This document shows positions 18,932 through 29,067 of a stretch of DNA of 64,000 nucleotides, piece after piece. Below the pieces are notes generated by a model. It did not search any database. It saw only the letters and a list, made by a program, of their open reading frames with translations, and had not been told where the DNA came from. This stretch comes from Aquiluna sp. KACHI24 (lineage in GTDB: Bacteria > Actinomycetota > Actinomycetes > Actinomycetales > Microbacteriaceae): NCBI RefSeq assembly GCF_025997915.1, contig NZ_AP026677.1, forward strand, positions 310,001-374,000, given 5' to 3'. Positions within the stretch are counted from its first letter, which is position 1, and every line of letters starts with the position of its first letter. Position numbers and translations under genes: made by a program.

Positions 18932-20437
18932 ATGTCGCTAATTACTGCCCCCACAACTTCTGCAACCGGATCTGATATCAAGGTTCGTTTTTGCCCATCG
19001 CCTACTGGTACCCCACACGTCGGACTAGTGCGCACCGCGCTGTTCAACTGGGCGTATGCTCGCAACACCGGTGGCAAGTTTGTGTTTCGAATCGAAGACA
19101 CCGATGCCGCTAGGGACTCTGAGGAGAGCTACCACCAGATTGTCGATGCGCTCCGCTGGCTGGGCATGGACTGGGATGAAGGAATCGATGTAGGTGGACC
19201 AAACGAGCCCTACCGCCAGTCCCAGCGCACCGGGATTTATCAGGATGTTGTAGAGAAGCTAAAGGCCTCAGGACACATCTATGAGAGCTACCTCACGGCA
19301 GAGGAGATCGAGGCCCGTAACGTTGCAAACGGCAGGGCTGTGCAGCTTGGCTATGACAACTCTGAGCGTGAACTCAGTGACGAAGACCGTGCTCGTTACC
19401 AAGCCGAGGGTCGTCAGCCAGCACTGCGACTGAGAGTCCCAGATCAGGACATCAGCTTCACCGACCTGGTTCGTGGCGAGATTACTTTCCCAGCAGGCTC
19501 ATTCCCTGACTTTGTCGTGGTTCGCCCAGGCGGTCAGCCGCTTTACACCCTGGTGAATCCGGTTGACGATGCCCTAATGGGCATTACTCACGTCTTGCGC
19601 GGCGAGGACCTACTGTCCTCTACCCCACGTCAGATCGCGCTCTACAACGCGATGTATGAGGCAGGCATTGCAAAGTTCATCCCTAGATTTGGACATTTAC
19701 CGTTTGTGATGGGTGAGGGCAATAAGAAGCTCTCTAAGCGCAACCCCGAAAGCAACCTGTTCCTGCACCGCGATCGCGGCTTCATCCCTGAGGGTCTTCT
19801 CAACTACCTCGCTCTGCTGGGCTGGTCAATCTCAGCCGATCGAGACATCTTCTCCATGCAGGAACTTTGCGAGAACTTTGATGTCAAGGATGTGAATCCA
19901 AACCCGGCCCGCTTTGATCAAAAGAAGGCAGACGCCATCAACGCTTCCCAGATCAGGCTTTTGGATCCGGCAGATTTCAAGTCTCGACTCATTCCATACC
20001 TGCAATCCGCGGGAGTAATGGGTAAGACTCCAACTGACCGTGAGCGCCAGATTTTGGATGCCTCCGCACCTTTGGTTCAGGAACGCATCACGGTGCTATC
20101 TGAGGCAGTGGGCATGCTTGGATTCTTGTTTGAGAATCTCGATCAAATCCACTTCGAGCCAGAAGCGCTAAGTGGATTGCCCGAAAACGCAGCGGCAATC
20201 GTAACCGCCGCTCTCGAGGCCATTCGCGGACTCGAAGACTTCACCACCGAAAGTATTCAAGCGGCATTGAGCGCCGCTTTGGTTGAGGGTCTTGGCGAGA
20301 AGCCAAGAAATGCGTTCGGACCAGTTCGAGTGGCAATCTCAGGAAGAAGAGTTACTCCACCGCTGTTTGAGTCGATGGAGATTTTGGGCAAGGCCGAGGT
20401 CGAAAAGCGACTAGAGGCATTCGCACAATCCCGCTAA
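18932..20437 (+). CDS. gltX: Glutamyl-tRNA synthetase
   Basis: 501-residue class I aminoacyl-tRNA synthetase. The HIGH-type site is [10 protein letters not shown] (residues 22-31) and the KMSKS-type loop is KLSKR near residue 266. Actinobacteria generally lack GlnRS, so this enzyme probably also charges tRNA-Gln with Glu for later amidation by GatCAB (family knowledge). A tRNA-Gln gene lies 29 bases downstream, and tRNA-Glu 2.1 kb away. Confidence 0.95.
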   Translation: MSLITAPTTSATGSDIKVRFCPSPTGTPHVGLVRTALFNWAYARNTGGKFVFRIEDTDAARDSEESYHQIVDALRWLGMDWDEGIDVGGPNEPYRQSQRTGIYQDVVEKLKASGHIYESYLTAEEIEARNVANGRAVQLGYDNSERELSDEDRARYQAEGRQPALRLRVPDQDISFTDLVRGEITFPAGSFPDFVVVRPGGQPLYTLVNPVDDALMGITHVLRGEDLLSSTPRQIALYNAMYEAGIAKFIPRFGHLPFVMGEGNKKLSKRNPESNLFLHRDRGFIPEGLLNYLALLGWSISADRDIFSMQELCENFDVKDVNPNPARFDQKKADAINASQIRLLDPADFKSRLIPYLQSAGVMGKTPTDRERQILDASAPLVQERITVLSEAVGMLGFLFENLDQIHFEPEALSGLPENAAAIVTAALEAIRGLEDFTTESIQAALSAALVEGLGEKPRNAFGPVRVAISGRRVTPPLFESMEILGKAEVEKRLEAFAQSR

Positions 20438-20466
20438 GATAGTCCCTCGGACCTAGGTCCAACCCT

Positions 20467-20538
20467 TGGGGTATGGTGTAATTGGCAACACGAAGGTTTC
20501 TGGTTCCTTTGTTCTTGGTTCGAGTCCAGGTACCCCAG
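20467..20538 (+). tRNA. tRNA-Gln (CTG anticodon)
   Basis: Cloverleaf: acceptor TGGGGTA/TACCCCA with G73, D arm, anticodon arm AAGG-T TTCTGGT T-CCTT with CTG at 34-36, and T arm CTTGG TTCGAGT CCAGG. The 31-39 pair is T-T. CCA is not encoded. A -10-like TAAGAT overlaps the gltX stop codon (20435-20440). Confidence 0.92.
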
Positions 20539-20557
20539 CAAGTGGCCGGAGGAAAAG

Positions 20558-20941
20558 ATGATTGAGTCTTTTGCCTCCGGTTTTCTAGTTTTTGCCTACT
20601 TCGCAACCGCTCTGTTTCAGCTTGCAATAGCGCTGGGTGCACCACTGGGTGAGTATGCCTACGGAGGTCAGCGAGAGGGCAAGCTTCCAACTCCCTATCG
20701 CGTTGCCAGTGGCATCTCGTTTTTGGTCATGATCGCAATCTCAGGACACTACCTAGCTCAAACTGGAATCCTCACCCCGCTGCTGTCGGCACAGCAGAAC
20801 GCGATTGTGAACTGGGTGTTGGTTGGGTTCGCAAGTCTGGCCGCATTGATGAACAACATCACGAAGTCTCAAAAAGAGAAAAGACTCTGGGGTAGCACCA
20901 CTCTGGCGATGCTGCTAAGTGCCGTTTTAGTGGCCCTCTAG
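20558..20941 (+). CDS. Small integral membrane protein, unknown function
   Basis: 127-residue protein with four predicted transmembrane helices separated by a short loop rich in Gly and charged residues (GAPLGEYAYGGQREGKLP). I recognise this as a recurring uncharacterised bacterial membrane family, not a named one. Shine-Dalgarno GGAGG precedes ATG 20558. Its TAG stop shares the tetramer CTAG with the stop of the convergent hydrolase gene. Confidence 0.7.
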   Translation: MIESFASGFLVFAYFATALFQLAIALGAPLGEYAYGGQREGKLPTPYRVASGISFLVMIAISGHYLAQTGILTPLLSAQQNAIVNWVLVGFASLAALMNNITKSQKEKRLWGSTTLAMLLSAVLVAL

Positions 20942-21567
20942 CTCCAGCTTTCGCCAGGCAACAGATAGCGGAATTCGCCACCGTGTTTTTCCACGAATTC
21001 TTTGATGCGATTGTTTTGCAGCACATTTCCAAAATCACTCAGAATCGCGTTGTGGGTGGGAAAGGCCGCTTTTGGCCTAAGTTCTTCTAAATAGTCAATT
21101 AGGTCCGAGATCTTCATCCACGGGGCTGCGGACGGGCAGGCCAAAATCTCAAAGCTGTGCTCTGGGAACACGTAGGCGTCGCCGGGGTAAAAGAGCTCTC
21201 GATTCACGGTCACGCCGACGTTTTGGACTAGTGGAATCGATCGGTGGATCTCCTGGTGAAGATCTCCCGAGAATTCCAACTCAAAGGGGCCGACTTTTAC
21301 GAAGTCGCCGTGGGCAACCACCTGGATGTCAATCTCAGATAGCTTTGCCGCCACGTCCTTTGGCCCAAGAAACTGCACGCCAGGAAGCTGCGCTAAGGCC
21401 TTTGCGTGCGGCGCAAAGGAGTGGTCATCGTGCAGGTGGGTGAAGACCACCGCTACCACGTTCTCAAGCTCGGGCAAATCGGTTTGATACATTCCCGGGT
21501 CAATGACCAGGGTCTTGTCCTCGTTGACTAGTTCCAACATGGCGTGGTGGTGTTTAGTGATTCGCAT
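20938..21567 (-). CDS. Metallo-beta-lactamase-fold hydrolase
   Basis: 209-residue MBL-fold protein with the metal motif HLHDDH at residues 44-49 and later His/Asp positions (GDAY, PTHN). UlaG-like subfamily (broad MBL hydrolase); substrate unknown. Shine-Dalgarno AAGGAG is 4 bases before ATG 21567, and a -10-like TAGACT lies further upstream. Divergent from the lipid kinase gene, 52 bases away. Confidence 0.82.
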   Translation of the reverse strand: MRITKHHHAMLELVNEDKTLVIDPGMYQTDLPELENVVAVVFTHLHDDHSFAPHAKALAQLPGVQFLGPKDVAAKLSEIDIQVVAHGDFVKVGPFELEFSGDLHQEIHRSIPLVQNVGVTVNRELFYPGDAYVFPEHSFEILACPSAAPWMKISDLIDYLEELRPKAAFPTHNAILSDFGNVLQNNRIKEFVEKHGGEFRYLLPGESWS

Positions 21568-21619
21568 CGCGCTCCTTGCTGGAAAAGTCTATGTTTGTCT
21601 CACTGAGAGAGGGCGGGCA

Positions 21620-22513
21620 ATGAAGCCAATCGGAGTTTTGGTCAATCCAGCTGCGAACCGCGGTCGCGGAAATGATGTCGGAGCTAAGGTCTTTAGTCTT
21701 TTGAAGGCAGCTGGTATTGAGACTGTCTCTTTGACCAGCGAAAGCGCGGCGCTGGCCAAGGCTAAGGCTGAGAAGTTGATCTCCGATCAGATGCTTGGTG
21801 GAGTCATTGCAGTCGGAGGCGATGGCACTTTCCAACTCGGGGTAAACATCTGCGTTCCAAATCAAGTGCCGCTTGGATTGGTTCCCGCAGGAAGCGGCAA
21901 TGATCAGGCTCGTGAACTTTCCATCCCGCTTGGTAACCCGGAAGCGGCGGTTGCAAACATTGTGAATAGCCTCGCCTCACCTAGGCGAGTGGATGTGATG
22001 AAGGTCAAGACCTCGCAGCGAGAGTTTTGGTCCCTTGGTTCGGTCTCAGCTGGCTTCGATGCGCTCTGCGCAAAGCGGGCCAATTCATTGAAGTGGCCAA
22101 AAGGCCCCAACTCCTATGTGGCAGCCATGCTGCTAGAGCTTCCGAAGTTCAAACCAATCAAGTATCAGATCGAAGCCGATGGTGAAAAGCGGGAGATCAG
22201 CGCAATGCTATGTGGAGTTGCAAACGTAAAGAACTTTGGCGGCGGAATGCGAATCTCCCCGCAGAGCGATGTCACCGACGGTTATCTCGAAGTCTTCATT
22301 CTTCACGAGGTATCAAGACCCAAGCTCCTAAAGATCTTTCCAACCGTTTACCAGGGTGAGCACATCAAGTTTCCCGAGGTGGAAATCTTCAAAGCAAAGT
22401 CCGTGAAAATCTCAAATGACCACTTCCCAATTTCCTGTGATGGCGAGCTTGTGGGGGAGGCGCCCTTCAGCGTTGACCTTCACCCAGGGGGCCTGCAGGT
22501 TTTTAGCGCTTAG
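21620..22513 (+). CDS. Diacylglycerol kinase-family lipid kinase
   Basis: 298-residue LCB5/YegS/DgkB-type lipid kinase. Motifs: NPAANRGRG (9-17), GGDGTF (66-71) and GSGNDQAR near 93-100, the nucleotide-binding core. Probably phosphorylates diacylglycerol or a related lipid. I place the start at ATG 21620 (GAGGG upstream); the open frame reaches 21503 but the extra residues are not family-like and overlap the divergent gene. Confidence 0.88.
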   Translation: MKPIGVLVNPAANRGRGNDVGAKVFSLLKAAGIETVSLTSESAALAKAKAEKLISDQMLGGVIAVGGDGTFQLGVNICVPNQVPLGLVPAGSGNDQARELSIPLGNPEAAVANIVNSLASPRRVDVMKVKTSQREFWSLGSVSAGFDALCAKRANSLKWPKGPNSYVAAMLLELPKFKPIKYQIEADGEKREISAMLCGVANVKNFGGGMRISPQSDVTDGYLEVFILHEVSRPKLLKIFPTVYQGEHIKFPEVEIFKAKSVKISNDHFPISCDGELVGEAPFSVDLHPGGLQVFSA

Positions 22514-22559
22514 ATTGCTAAGCCTTGGATTTTGTGGCAAACTTCTCGGGTTGCTTTAC

Positions 22560-22632
22560 GGCCCCATCGTTTAGCGGCCTAGGACGCTGCCCTCTCACGG
22601 CAGTAGCGCGGGTTCAAATCCCGCTGGGGTCA
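22560..22632 (+). tRNA. tRNA-Glu (CTC anticodon)
   Basis: Acceptor GGCCCCA/TGGGGTC with A73, anticodon arm CTGCC CTCTCAC GGCAG with CTC at 34-36, and T arm GCGGG TTCAAAT CCCGC. CCA is not encoded. Followed at once by a terminator. Confidence 0.95.
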
Positions 22633-22635
22633 CTT

Positions 22636-22676
22636 ATCTCGCTCTCGATGACAAAATCTCGGGAGCGAGATTTTTT
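22636..22676. terminator. Intrinsic terminator after tRNA-Glu
   Basis: ATCTCGCTC / GAGCGAGAT stem followed by TTTTTT. A second, inner TCTCG/CGAGA pairing is possible. The arm also covers the end of the convergent MFS gene. Confidence 0.85.
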
Positions 22677-23910
22677 ATGCCCAGCGGCGTGAAAACGTGG
22701 TGGCAAAAACGATGAGCAAGACTGGCATCAGCGCAGCGGCATTGAGCCCACTGAAGCTATAGAGGCTGAGGATGGTGCCAGACACCGCCCCACCAAATGC
22801 TCCCGAGAGATTCATCAAGGTGTCGCTGAAACCCTGAACTTTCGTCTTGTTGTCGGTTGACAGCGACTGTGACAGCAGTGCCGAACCTGCGACCGTCGAC
22901 GCCGACCAGCCAAGACCCAAAAGAAATAGTCCAATTACGATCGTCGTGAAGGTCTCGGAGCCAAGCCCTGCGAAACCTAGCGCAGTCAGGAAAATTAGTT
23001 GGCCTAGCACGATCGTGACCCTTGGGCTGGTCTTATCGGTTAGCCAGCCGAATATCGGCGAGAACGCATACATGCCAGCGATGTGAAGTGAGATTGTGAA
23101 CCCAACATCGGCAAGCGAGTGATTGGTTGCCGAGAGGTGGGCGGGGGTCATGCTCATGACCGAAACCATGATCATGTGGCTAAGTGCAATTGTTAGAACC
23201 GAGTAGCCAGCTACTGGAAACTCTCGAATTACCTCGATTGCAGCTTTCATGCCAGGTCGCTTCCGGTTCGGATTCAACCCAGCCAAATCCCTGGCAACAA
23301 TCAGCGGGTCTGGTCTTAGACCGAACCAGAACACCATGGTGGATCCGATTTGAGCTGCGATGGTGAAGAGAAATGGTCCGGCAAGGTGAGGTAGTCCAAG
23401 GCTTAGCCCGAGGCTCTCACCTGGCGCAATCAAATTCGGCCCGATTACCGCACCAACTGTGGTTGCCCAGACCACGAGCGAGAGGTCTTTAGCCTTGGGT
23501 CTCTCGAGCGGCAGGTCGACCGCTGCAAATCTTGCTTGCAGGCCAACTGCAGAACCCGCTCCGAGCAAGAACAATGCGACTAATTCAACTGGGAACGAAC
23601 GCAAGATGGTCGCCAGGATCATGCCCGTCGCACCCAAGATGGCCAGAGCAGCACCAAATCCCAGGGCAACTCTGCGTCCCTTTCGATAGGCGAGATTGGC
23701 AAGTGGAATTGCCGAGAAAGCGCTACCCAGAGTACTTAGCGTTGCGGCAGCTCCGGACCAAGCCGTGCTTCCAGAGAGTTCAACGGCCATGATGGCACCA
23801 ACAGAGAGGGTTGAACCTAGACCAAAGCCTCCCAGGGCCTGCCCAAAAATCAGGGTTCTCACTGTCTTTCTTTGAAGACGTTCTAGGTCGAGCTGATTAT
23901 TTGGAGCCAC
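22675..23910 (-). CDS. MFS transporter
   Basis: 411-residue major facilitator with about 12 hydrophobic segments, the loop 2-3 motif in the AYRKGRRVALGFGA region, and a second-half counterpart (WLTDKTSPRV). No substrate can be read from it. GTG start at 23910 is supported by a TAGATT box ending exactly 6 bases upstream (leaderless). Divergent from leuC. Confidence 0.87.
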   Translation of the reverse strand: MAPNNQLDLERLQRKTVRTLIFGQALGGFGLGSTLSVGAIMAVELSGSTAWSGAAATLSTLGSAFSAIPLANLAYRKGRRVALGFGAALAILGATGMILATILRSFPVELVALFLLGAGSAVGLQARFAAVDLPLERPKAKDLSLVVWATTVGAVIGPNLIAPGESLGLSLGLPHLAGPFLFTIAAQIGSTMVFWFGLRPDPLIVARDLAGLNPNRKRPGMKAAIEVIREFPVAGYSVLTIALSHMIMVSVMSMTPAHLSATNHSLADVGFTISLHIAGMYAFSPIFGWLTDKTSPRVTIVLGQLIFLTALGFAGLGSETFTTIVIGLFLLGLGWSASTVAGSALLSQSLSTDNKTKVQGFSDTLMNLSGAFGGAVSGTILSLYSFSGLNAAALMPVLLIVFATTFSRRWA

Positions 23911-23916
23911 TCCAAC

Positions 23917-23937
23917 AATCTAGTGCTCCGCTAAACT
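23917..23937. promoter_or_regulatory. Divergent promoters: MFS gene (leaderless) and leuC
   Basis: Minus strand TAGATT (23922-23917) ends 6 bases before the MFS GTG. Plus strand TAAACT (23932-23937) would start a leuC transcript near 23944 with a short leader carrying GAGGAG. Confidence 0.6.
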
Positions 23938-23966
23938 TTGCTTAGTCACCACACCCGAGGAGAATC

Positions 23967-25382
23967 ATGACTCCGAAGCCCCTCACGCTTGCTGAGAAAC
24001 TCTGGAATGACCACCTGGTGGTCAAGGGTGAAAACGGCGCTCCAGACCTTCTCTACATTGATCTCCATCTAATTCACGAGGTAACCAGCCCGCAAGCGTT
24101 CGATGGCCTGCGATTGGCAGGACGAGACATCAGACGCAAAGACCTCACCATCGCCACCGAGGATCACAACACTCCAACCCTCGACATTCACCTTCCTATC
24201 GCCGAGCCAACCTCGCGCGCTCAAGTTCAGGCCCTGCGCGATAACACCAAAGAGTTCGGGGTTCGAATCCACTCGCTTGGAGACAAGAACCAGGGCATCG
24301 TTCACGTTGTCGGTCCGCAGCTTGGTCTGACCATGCCAGGGCTAACAATTGTGTGCGGTGACTCCCACACCTCGACCCACGGTGCCTTTGGTTCCCTTGC
24401 AATGGGGATCGGAACCAGTGAGGTTGAGCACGTACTCGCTACCCAAACTTTGCCGCTGAAGCCTTTCAAAACGATGGCCATCAACGTTGAGGGAACTCTT
24501 CGCCCCGGGGTATCCGCCAAAGACATCATCCTTGCGGTAATCGCCAAGATTTCAACCGGTGGCGGTCAGGGCTACGTTTTGGAATACCGTGGCAGTGCGA
24601 TTCGATCCCTTTCGATGGAGGGCAGAATGACTATCTGCAACATGTCTATCGAGGCCGGCGCTCGCGCCGGAATGGTTGCCCCAGATGAGATCACATTTGA
24701 ATACCTGAAGGGTCGTCCGCACGCCCCAGAGGGTGAGGACTGGGATAAGGCAGTCGAGTACTGGAAGACCCTGAAGACCGACGAGGGTGCAGTGTTCGAC
24801 GCCGAGGTATTCATCGATGCCAACACCCTTGACCCGTTTGTCACTTGGGGCACTAACCCGGGTCAGGGCGTTTCACTGTTGGACACCGTTCCTAATCCGA
24901 GCGAGATCGAAGATCCAAACGAGCGTGCTGCTGCCGAGCGTGCGCTGGAATACATGAATCTCCAGCCTGGCACCAAGATGAAAGACATCGCGGTGAACAC
25001 TGTCTTCCTGGGCTCCTGCACCAATGCTCGAATCGAAGACCTGCGTGCAGCAGCAGAAATCATCAAGGGTCGCAAGAAGGCCGATGGGGTCCGCATGATG
25101 GTTGTGCCAGGATCTCAAAAGGTGAGACTGCAGGCCGAGGAAGAGGGCCTGGACAAGGTCTTCAAGGAGTTCGGAGCGGAGTGGCGGTTCGCCGGTTGCT
25201 CAATGTGTTTGGGTATGAACCCCGATCAACTTGCTCCAGGTGAGCGAGCAGCTTCTACCTCGAACCGAAACTTTGAGGGTCGTCAGGGTAAGGGTGCTCG
25301 CACTCACCTGGTATCACCGGTGGTGGCAGCTGCGACTGCCGTGCGCGGCACCCTGTCCGCTCCGGCAGATTTGGAGAACTAA
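23967..25382 (+). CDS. leuC: 3-isopropylmalate dehydratase, large subunit
   Basis: 471-residue aconitase-family [4Fe-4S] subunit that isomerizes 2- to 3-isopropylmalate. The three cluster Cys are in [11 protein letters not shown] and [10 protein letters not shown], and [12 protein letters not shown] is the substrate signature. ATG 23967 has GAGGAG 5 bases upstream. leuD begins on the base after its stop. First gene of leuC-leuD-murA-plsC-gpsA-ddl. Confidence 0.96.
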   Translation: MTPKPLTLAEKLWNDHLVVKGENGAPDLLYIDLHLIHEVTSPQAFDGLRLAGRDIRRKDLTIATEDHNTPTLDIHLPIAEPTSRAQVQALRDNTKEFGVRIHSLGDKNQGIVHVVGPQLGLTMPGLTIVCGDSHTSTHGAFGSLAMGIGTSEVEHVLATQTLPLKPFKTMAINVEGTLRPGVSAKDIILAVIAKISTGGGQGYVLEYRGSAIRSLSMEGRMTICNMSIEAGARAGMVAPDEITFEYLKGRPHAPEGEDWDKAVEYWKTLKTDEGAVFDAEVFIDANTLDPFVTWGTNPGQGVSLLDTVPNPSEIEDPNERAAAERALEYMNLQPGTKMKDIAVNTVFLGSCTNARIEDLRAAAEIIKGRKKADGVRMMVVPGSQKVRLQAEEEGLDKVFKEFGAEWRFAGCSMCLGMNPDQLAPGERAASTSNRNFEGRQGKGARTHLVSPVVAAATAVRGTLSAPADLEN

Positions 25383-25988
25383 ATGGAGAAGATCTCTACC
25401 TTCGAAGGTGTTGCCGCACCCCTAAAGCGAAGCAACGTCGACACCGATCAAATCATCCCTGCGGTCTACCTCAAGCGCATCACCAAGACGGGCTTTGAGG
25501 ACGGTCTTTTCGCTAACTGGCGTCAGCAGGATCCTGAGTTCGTGCTGAACCAGCCGACTTATCAAAACGCGCAGATTTTGATTGCGGGTCCAGATTTCGG
25601 AACTGGTTCCTCACGAGAGCACGCCGTATGGGCTCTGCGTGACTTTGGTTTCAAGGCGGTTTTCAGCTCCAAGTTTGCAGACATCTTCCGCGGCAACTCT
25701 GGAAAACAGGGTTTGGTGACCGGTGTCATCACCGATGAGGAAACCGAGGCGATCTGGTCTGTATTGGAGTCGAATCCTGGGATTTCGGCAAAGGTTGATT
25801 TGCCAGCTCAGACCCTGAGCGTGGGCGAAATAACGGTCAAATTCGACATCGACGAATACACTAAGTGGCGTCTTATGGAGGGCCTTGATGACATTGGCAT
25901 CACTCTTCAAAACGAAGCAGCGATAGCCGCTTATGAGGCAAAAAGAGAGTCTTGGAAACCTAGGACCCTCCCAGCCAAAGGAGTCTGA
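25383..25988 (+). CDS. leuD: 3-isopropylmalate dehydratase, small subunit
   Basis: 201-residue swivel-domain partner of LeuC. Signatures: [12 protein letters not shown] near the N-terminus and [17 protein letters not shown] in the middle. ATG directly follows the leuC stop, and murA starts directly after its own stop; both junctions leave no spacer. Confidence 0.96.
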   Translation: MEKISTFEGVAAPLKRSNVDTDQIIPAVYLKRITKTGFEDGLFANWRQQDPEFVLNQPTYQNAQILIAGPDFGTGSSREHAVWALRDFGFKAVFSSKFADIFRGNSGKQGLVTGVITDEETEAIWSVLESNPGISAKVDLPAQTLSVGEITVKFDIDEYTKWRLMEGLDDIGITLQNEAAIAAYEAKRESWKPRTLPAKGV

Positions 25989-27305
25989 TTGAGCCAAATC
26001 ACCATTCGCGGTGGCAAGCCACTAGTTGGTCGAATCGAGCTCAAAGGCGCGAAGAACCTAGTTACAAAAGCCATGGTGGCTGCGCTATTAGGTGAAACCC
26101 CATCAGTTCTCAAGGACGTCCCTTTTATCTCCGATGTTGAGGTGGTTGCAAGACTCCTTCAGCTCCACGGCGTATCGATTTCGCATGACCCGGTTACCGG
26201 TGACATGCAGCTTGATCCATCAAATGTTGAGCAGGCTCGCATGGTCGACATCGACGCTCATGCTGGATCATCACGAATCCCAATCCTGTTCTGCGGACCG
26301 CTGCTTCACCGTCTGGGCGAGGCTTTCATCCCCGGTCTTGGCGGCTGCGAGATCGGTGACCGCCCTGTTGATTTCCATTTCGATGTGCTCCGAAGCTTCG
26401 GTGCTGTCATCGAGAAGCTCCCAACCGGTACTCGACTTAGTGCACCAGACGGGCTTCGCGGTGCCAAGATTTCACTTCCATACCCATCGGTTGGTGCCAC
26501 CGAGCAGGTGCTGCTATCAGCTTGCATCGCAGAGGGTAAGACTGAACTATCGGGCGCTGCGATTGAACCTGAGATCATCGACCTAATCAGCATCTTGCAA
26601 AAAATGGGTGCAATCATCTCAGTTGACACTGATCGAGTGATTCGCATCGAGGGAGTCAAGCGCCTTGAGGGATTCACTCACTCCGCGCTGTTCGATCGTA
26701 ATGAGGCAGCCTCTTGGGCTGCCGCAGCACTTGCAACCGGCGGCGACATTTTCGTTGGTGGTGCTCGCCAGGTTGAGATGATGACCTTCTTGAACGTCTT
26801 CCGAAAGGTTGGTGGAGCGTTCGAGATTCACCCTGATGGCATTCGTTTCTATCACCCTGGCACCGAGCTGCAATCGGTGGTTATTGAGACAGACGTGCAC
26901 CCGGGATTTATGACCGACTGGCAGCAGCCTCTCGTTGTTGCACTGACTCAAGCACAGGGTCTGTCGATTGTGCACGAGACCGTTTACGAAAATCGATTCG
27001 GATTCACCGAAGCGCTGCGTCAGATGGGTGCCCAAATTCAGATCTACAAGGAGTGCTTGGGCGGACACCCATGTCGCTTCGGACAGCGCAACTACAATCA
27101 CTCGGCGGTAATCTCTGGACCGGTTGAACTTAAGGCCGCTGACATTCGAGTCCCAGACCTCCGCGGTGGCTTCTCGCACGTGGTTGCGGCTTTGGCTGCA
27201 AAGGGCACATCGAAGGTCACCAACGTTCAGCTGATCTCACGCGGTTACGAGCACTTCATCGAAAAGCTCGAATCCCTCGGCGCAGACTTCGAGTTCGAGG
27301 CCTAA
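25989..27305 (+). CDS. murA: UDP-N-acetylglucosamine 1-carboxyvinyltransferase
   Basis: 438-residue EPSP synthase-fold enzyme, first committed step of peptidoglycan synthesis. The substrate Lys/Asn motif is LKGAKN (18-23). The catalytic loop reads GGCEIGDRPVDFH with Cys at residue 120, the fosfomycin-reactive Cys form, unlike the Asp found in mycobacterial MurA. TTG start directly abuts the leuD stop. Confidence 0.95.
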   Translation: MSQITIRGGKPLVGRIELKGAKNLVTKAMVAALLGETPSVLKDVPFISDVEVVARLLQLHGVSISHDPVTGDMQLDPSNVEQARMVDIDAHAGSSRIPILFCGPLLHRLGEAFIPGLGGCEIGDRPVDFHFDVLRSFGAVIEKLPTGTRLSAPDGLRGAKISLPYPSVGATEQVLLSACIAEGKTELSGAAIEPEIIDLISILQKMGAIISVDTDRVIRIEGVKRLEGFTHSALFDRNEAASWAAAALATGGDIFVGGARQVEMMTFLNVFRKVGGAFEIHPDGIRFYHPGTELQSVVIETDVHPGFMTDWQQPLVVALTQAQGLSIVHETVYENRFGFTEALRQMGAQIQIYKECLGGHPCRFGQRNYNHSAVISGPVELKAADIRVPDLRGGFSHVVAALAAKGTSKVTNVQLISRGYEHFIEKLESLGADFEFEA

Positions 27306-27307
27306 TC

Positions 27308-28072
27308 GTGGCTGAGGTTCGAGTCCCCAAGGTTCCAAAGCGTGAAAAGACCTGGGCTTTCAGAATTGTGGCCTCGATTCTGGCTCCGCTTGTTCGACTT
27401 CTATTCAATGTCAAAACCACAGGCCTCGAGAATCTGCCCAAAGGCGGATACATCCTGGTTGGAAACCACCTCTCCTACCTAGATCCCATGGCTTTCGCCT
27501 ATTCGGTCTACTTTCATATGAAACGAGCCCCGCACTACCTCGCCAAGGAGGGACTGTTCCGAGTTCCAGTGCTGGGATGGATCCTGCCAAAGGTGGGGCA
27601 GATACCTGTCTATCGTTCAGGTCGCGGCAACGAAGAGCCGATGCGAGCTGCCAAAGAGCTTCTCAAGGCTGGCCAGGTTGTCGTGATTTTCCCTGAGGGA
27701 ACTCTGACTAGAGACCCTGACCTGTGGCCGATGCGCGGTAAGTCAGGGGCGGTCAGACTGGCAGTTGAACTTGGCTTGCCGATTGTTCCGGCTGCCCACT
27801 GGGGTGTTGAGAAGGTGCTGGCCAATTACACCAAGAAGTTCAAGCCCAACCCTCTTCACATGGTTAGGGTCAAGATTGGTAAGCCCATTCGTTTTGATCA
27901 CCTAAACGCTGAAACTATGACCACCGAACAGCTTTCCAAGGCAACGGCACAGGTGATGCACGAGGTGGCAGCAATCGTGGGTGAACTTCGTGGCGAGACG
28001 CCACCGAAGGAGCTTTGGGACCCAACGCAAAAGGGTCAGACCGAGATCGGCAACTTTAGGAAAAAGAAGTGA
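27308..28072 (+). CDS. plsC: 1-acyl-sn-glycerol-3-phosphate acyltransferase
   Basis: 254-residue PlsC-family acyltransferase of phospholipid synthesis. The catalytic H-x4-D is NHLSYLD (H54, D59) and the glycerol-phosphate motif is FPEGTLTRD near 134. A hydrophobic N-terminal stretch suggests membrane association. GTG start two bases after murA. Its end overlaps the gpsA start as GTGA, which pairs two phospholipid-precursor genes. Confidence 0.93.
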   Translation: MAEVRVPKVPKREKTWAFRIVASILAPLVRLLFNVKTTGLENLPKGGYILVGNHLSYLDPMAFAYSVYFHMKRAPHYLAKEGLFRVPVLGWILPKVGQIPVYRSGRGNEEPMRAAKELLKAGQVVVIFPEGTLTRDPDLWPMRGKSGAVRLAVELGLPIVPAAHWGVEKVLANYTKKFKPNPLHMVRVKIGKPIRFDHLNAETMTTEQLSKATAQVMHEVAAIVGELRGETPPKELWDPTQKGQTEIGNFRKKK

Positions 28073-29067
28073 GCCGAATCGTTGTCCTCGGCGCAGGTAG
28101 CTGGGGAACCACGATTGCCAAGGTGATCGCCGACGGTGGCACTGAGGTGACGCTATGGTCTCGCCGTGAGGACCTAGCCGCTGAGATTAACCACTCTCAT
28201 CGAAACGGTGACTACCTACCAGGCATCAACCTCCCAGAGAAACTCGTTGCAACCAGCGACATTGAGTCAGCGCTTTCGGAGGCAGAGCAGATCTATTTGG
28301 CTGTCCCAGCGCAGAGCCTGCGAGAAAACCTAGCGAACTGGGCTGCCTTGATTCCCAAAGACGCCATCGTCATCAGCTTGATGAAGGGTGTTGAGCAGGG
28401 CACCGGGCTTCGAATGAGTGAGGTCATCGAGCAGGTCACTTCATTGCCAAAGACCAGAATTGCGGTTATCTCAGGACCAAACCTTGCCCTTGAGATTGCC
28501 AAGGGAGAGCCGGCCGCGGCGGTGTGCGCATGTGCCGATGCAGAGCGTGCCGCGAGTGTTGCGCAGGTTTGCAGTTCCGACTACTTCACGGTTTTCACCA
28601 ACACCGATGTCATTGGCACTGAACTCGGTGGTGTCTTGAAGAACCTAATCGCCGTTGCCATTGGAATCGTAAGCGGTCTTGGCTATGGGCAAAACACGAA
28701 GGCCTCAATCATGACCAGGGGTCTGGCGGAAATTACTAAGTTCGCTGTTGTTCACGGCGCCAAGCGCAAGACCTTGTTTGGCTTGGCAGGACTTGGTGAT
28801 CTGATTGCCACCAGCGAGTCTTCGCTCTCTCGCAACTTTCGCGCTGGAGAGATGCTGGGTCAGGGTTTTTCCAAGGGTGAGGTGGTCAGGAAACTGCAAC
28901 AGACCGCAGAGGGCCTAACCTCGGTGGCTCCAGTTTTAGAGTTGGCACTTCAACACGGCATTGAGATGCCGATTGTTACTCAGGTTGCGGATGTGCTGGA
29001 GGGTCGGATGAAGCCAAGTGAGTTTGGTCGACAGCTCAACCTGCAAGATGCCGTGGAGGTGGAGTGA
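28069..29067 (+). CDS. gpsA: Glycerol-3-phosphate dehydrogenase [NAD(P)+]
   Basis: 332-residue GpsA; makes sn-glycerol 3-phosphate for phospholipids. N-terminal GAGSWGTT (residues 7-14) is the nucleotide fold, and the catalytic Lys lies in GVLKNLIAVAIG; GLAGLGDLIAT is the C-terminal signature. GTG start overlaps the plsC stop by four bases. Confidence 0.95.
   Translation: MSRIVVLGAGSWGTTIAKVIADGGTEVTLWSRREDLAAEINHSHRNGDYLPGINLPEKLVATSDIESALSEAEQIYLAVPAQSLRENLANWAALIPKDAIVISLMKGVEQGTGLRMSEVIEQVTSLPKTRIAVISGPNLALEIAKGEPAAAVCACADAERAASVAQVCSSDYFTVFTNTDVIGTELGGVLKNLIAVAIGIVSGLGYGQNTKASIMTRGLAEITKFAVVHGAKRKTLFGLAGLGDLIATSESSLSRNFRAGEMLGQGFSKGEVVRKLQQTAEGLTSVAPVLELALQHGIEMPIVTQVADVLEGRMKPSEFGRQLNLQDAVEVE

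Noticed and set aside
20352-20690. 112-residue minus-strand open frame across tRNA-Gln
   Set aside because: It reads antisense through the tRNA and gltX end; its WGTWTRTKN segment is the familiar spurious translation of tRNA sequence.
21503-21619. Longer N-terminus for the lipid kinase
   Set aside because: The added residues overlap the divergent hydrolase gene and do not look like the family; ATG 21620 gives the standard start.
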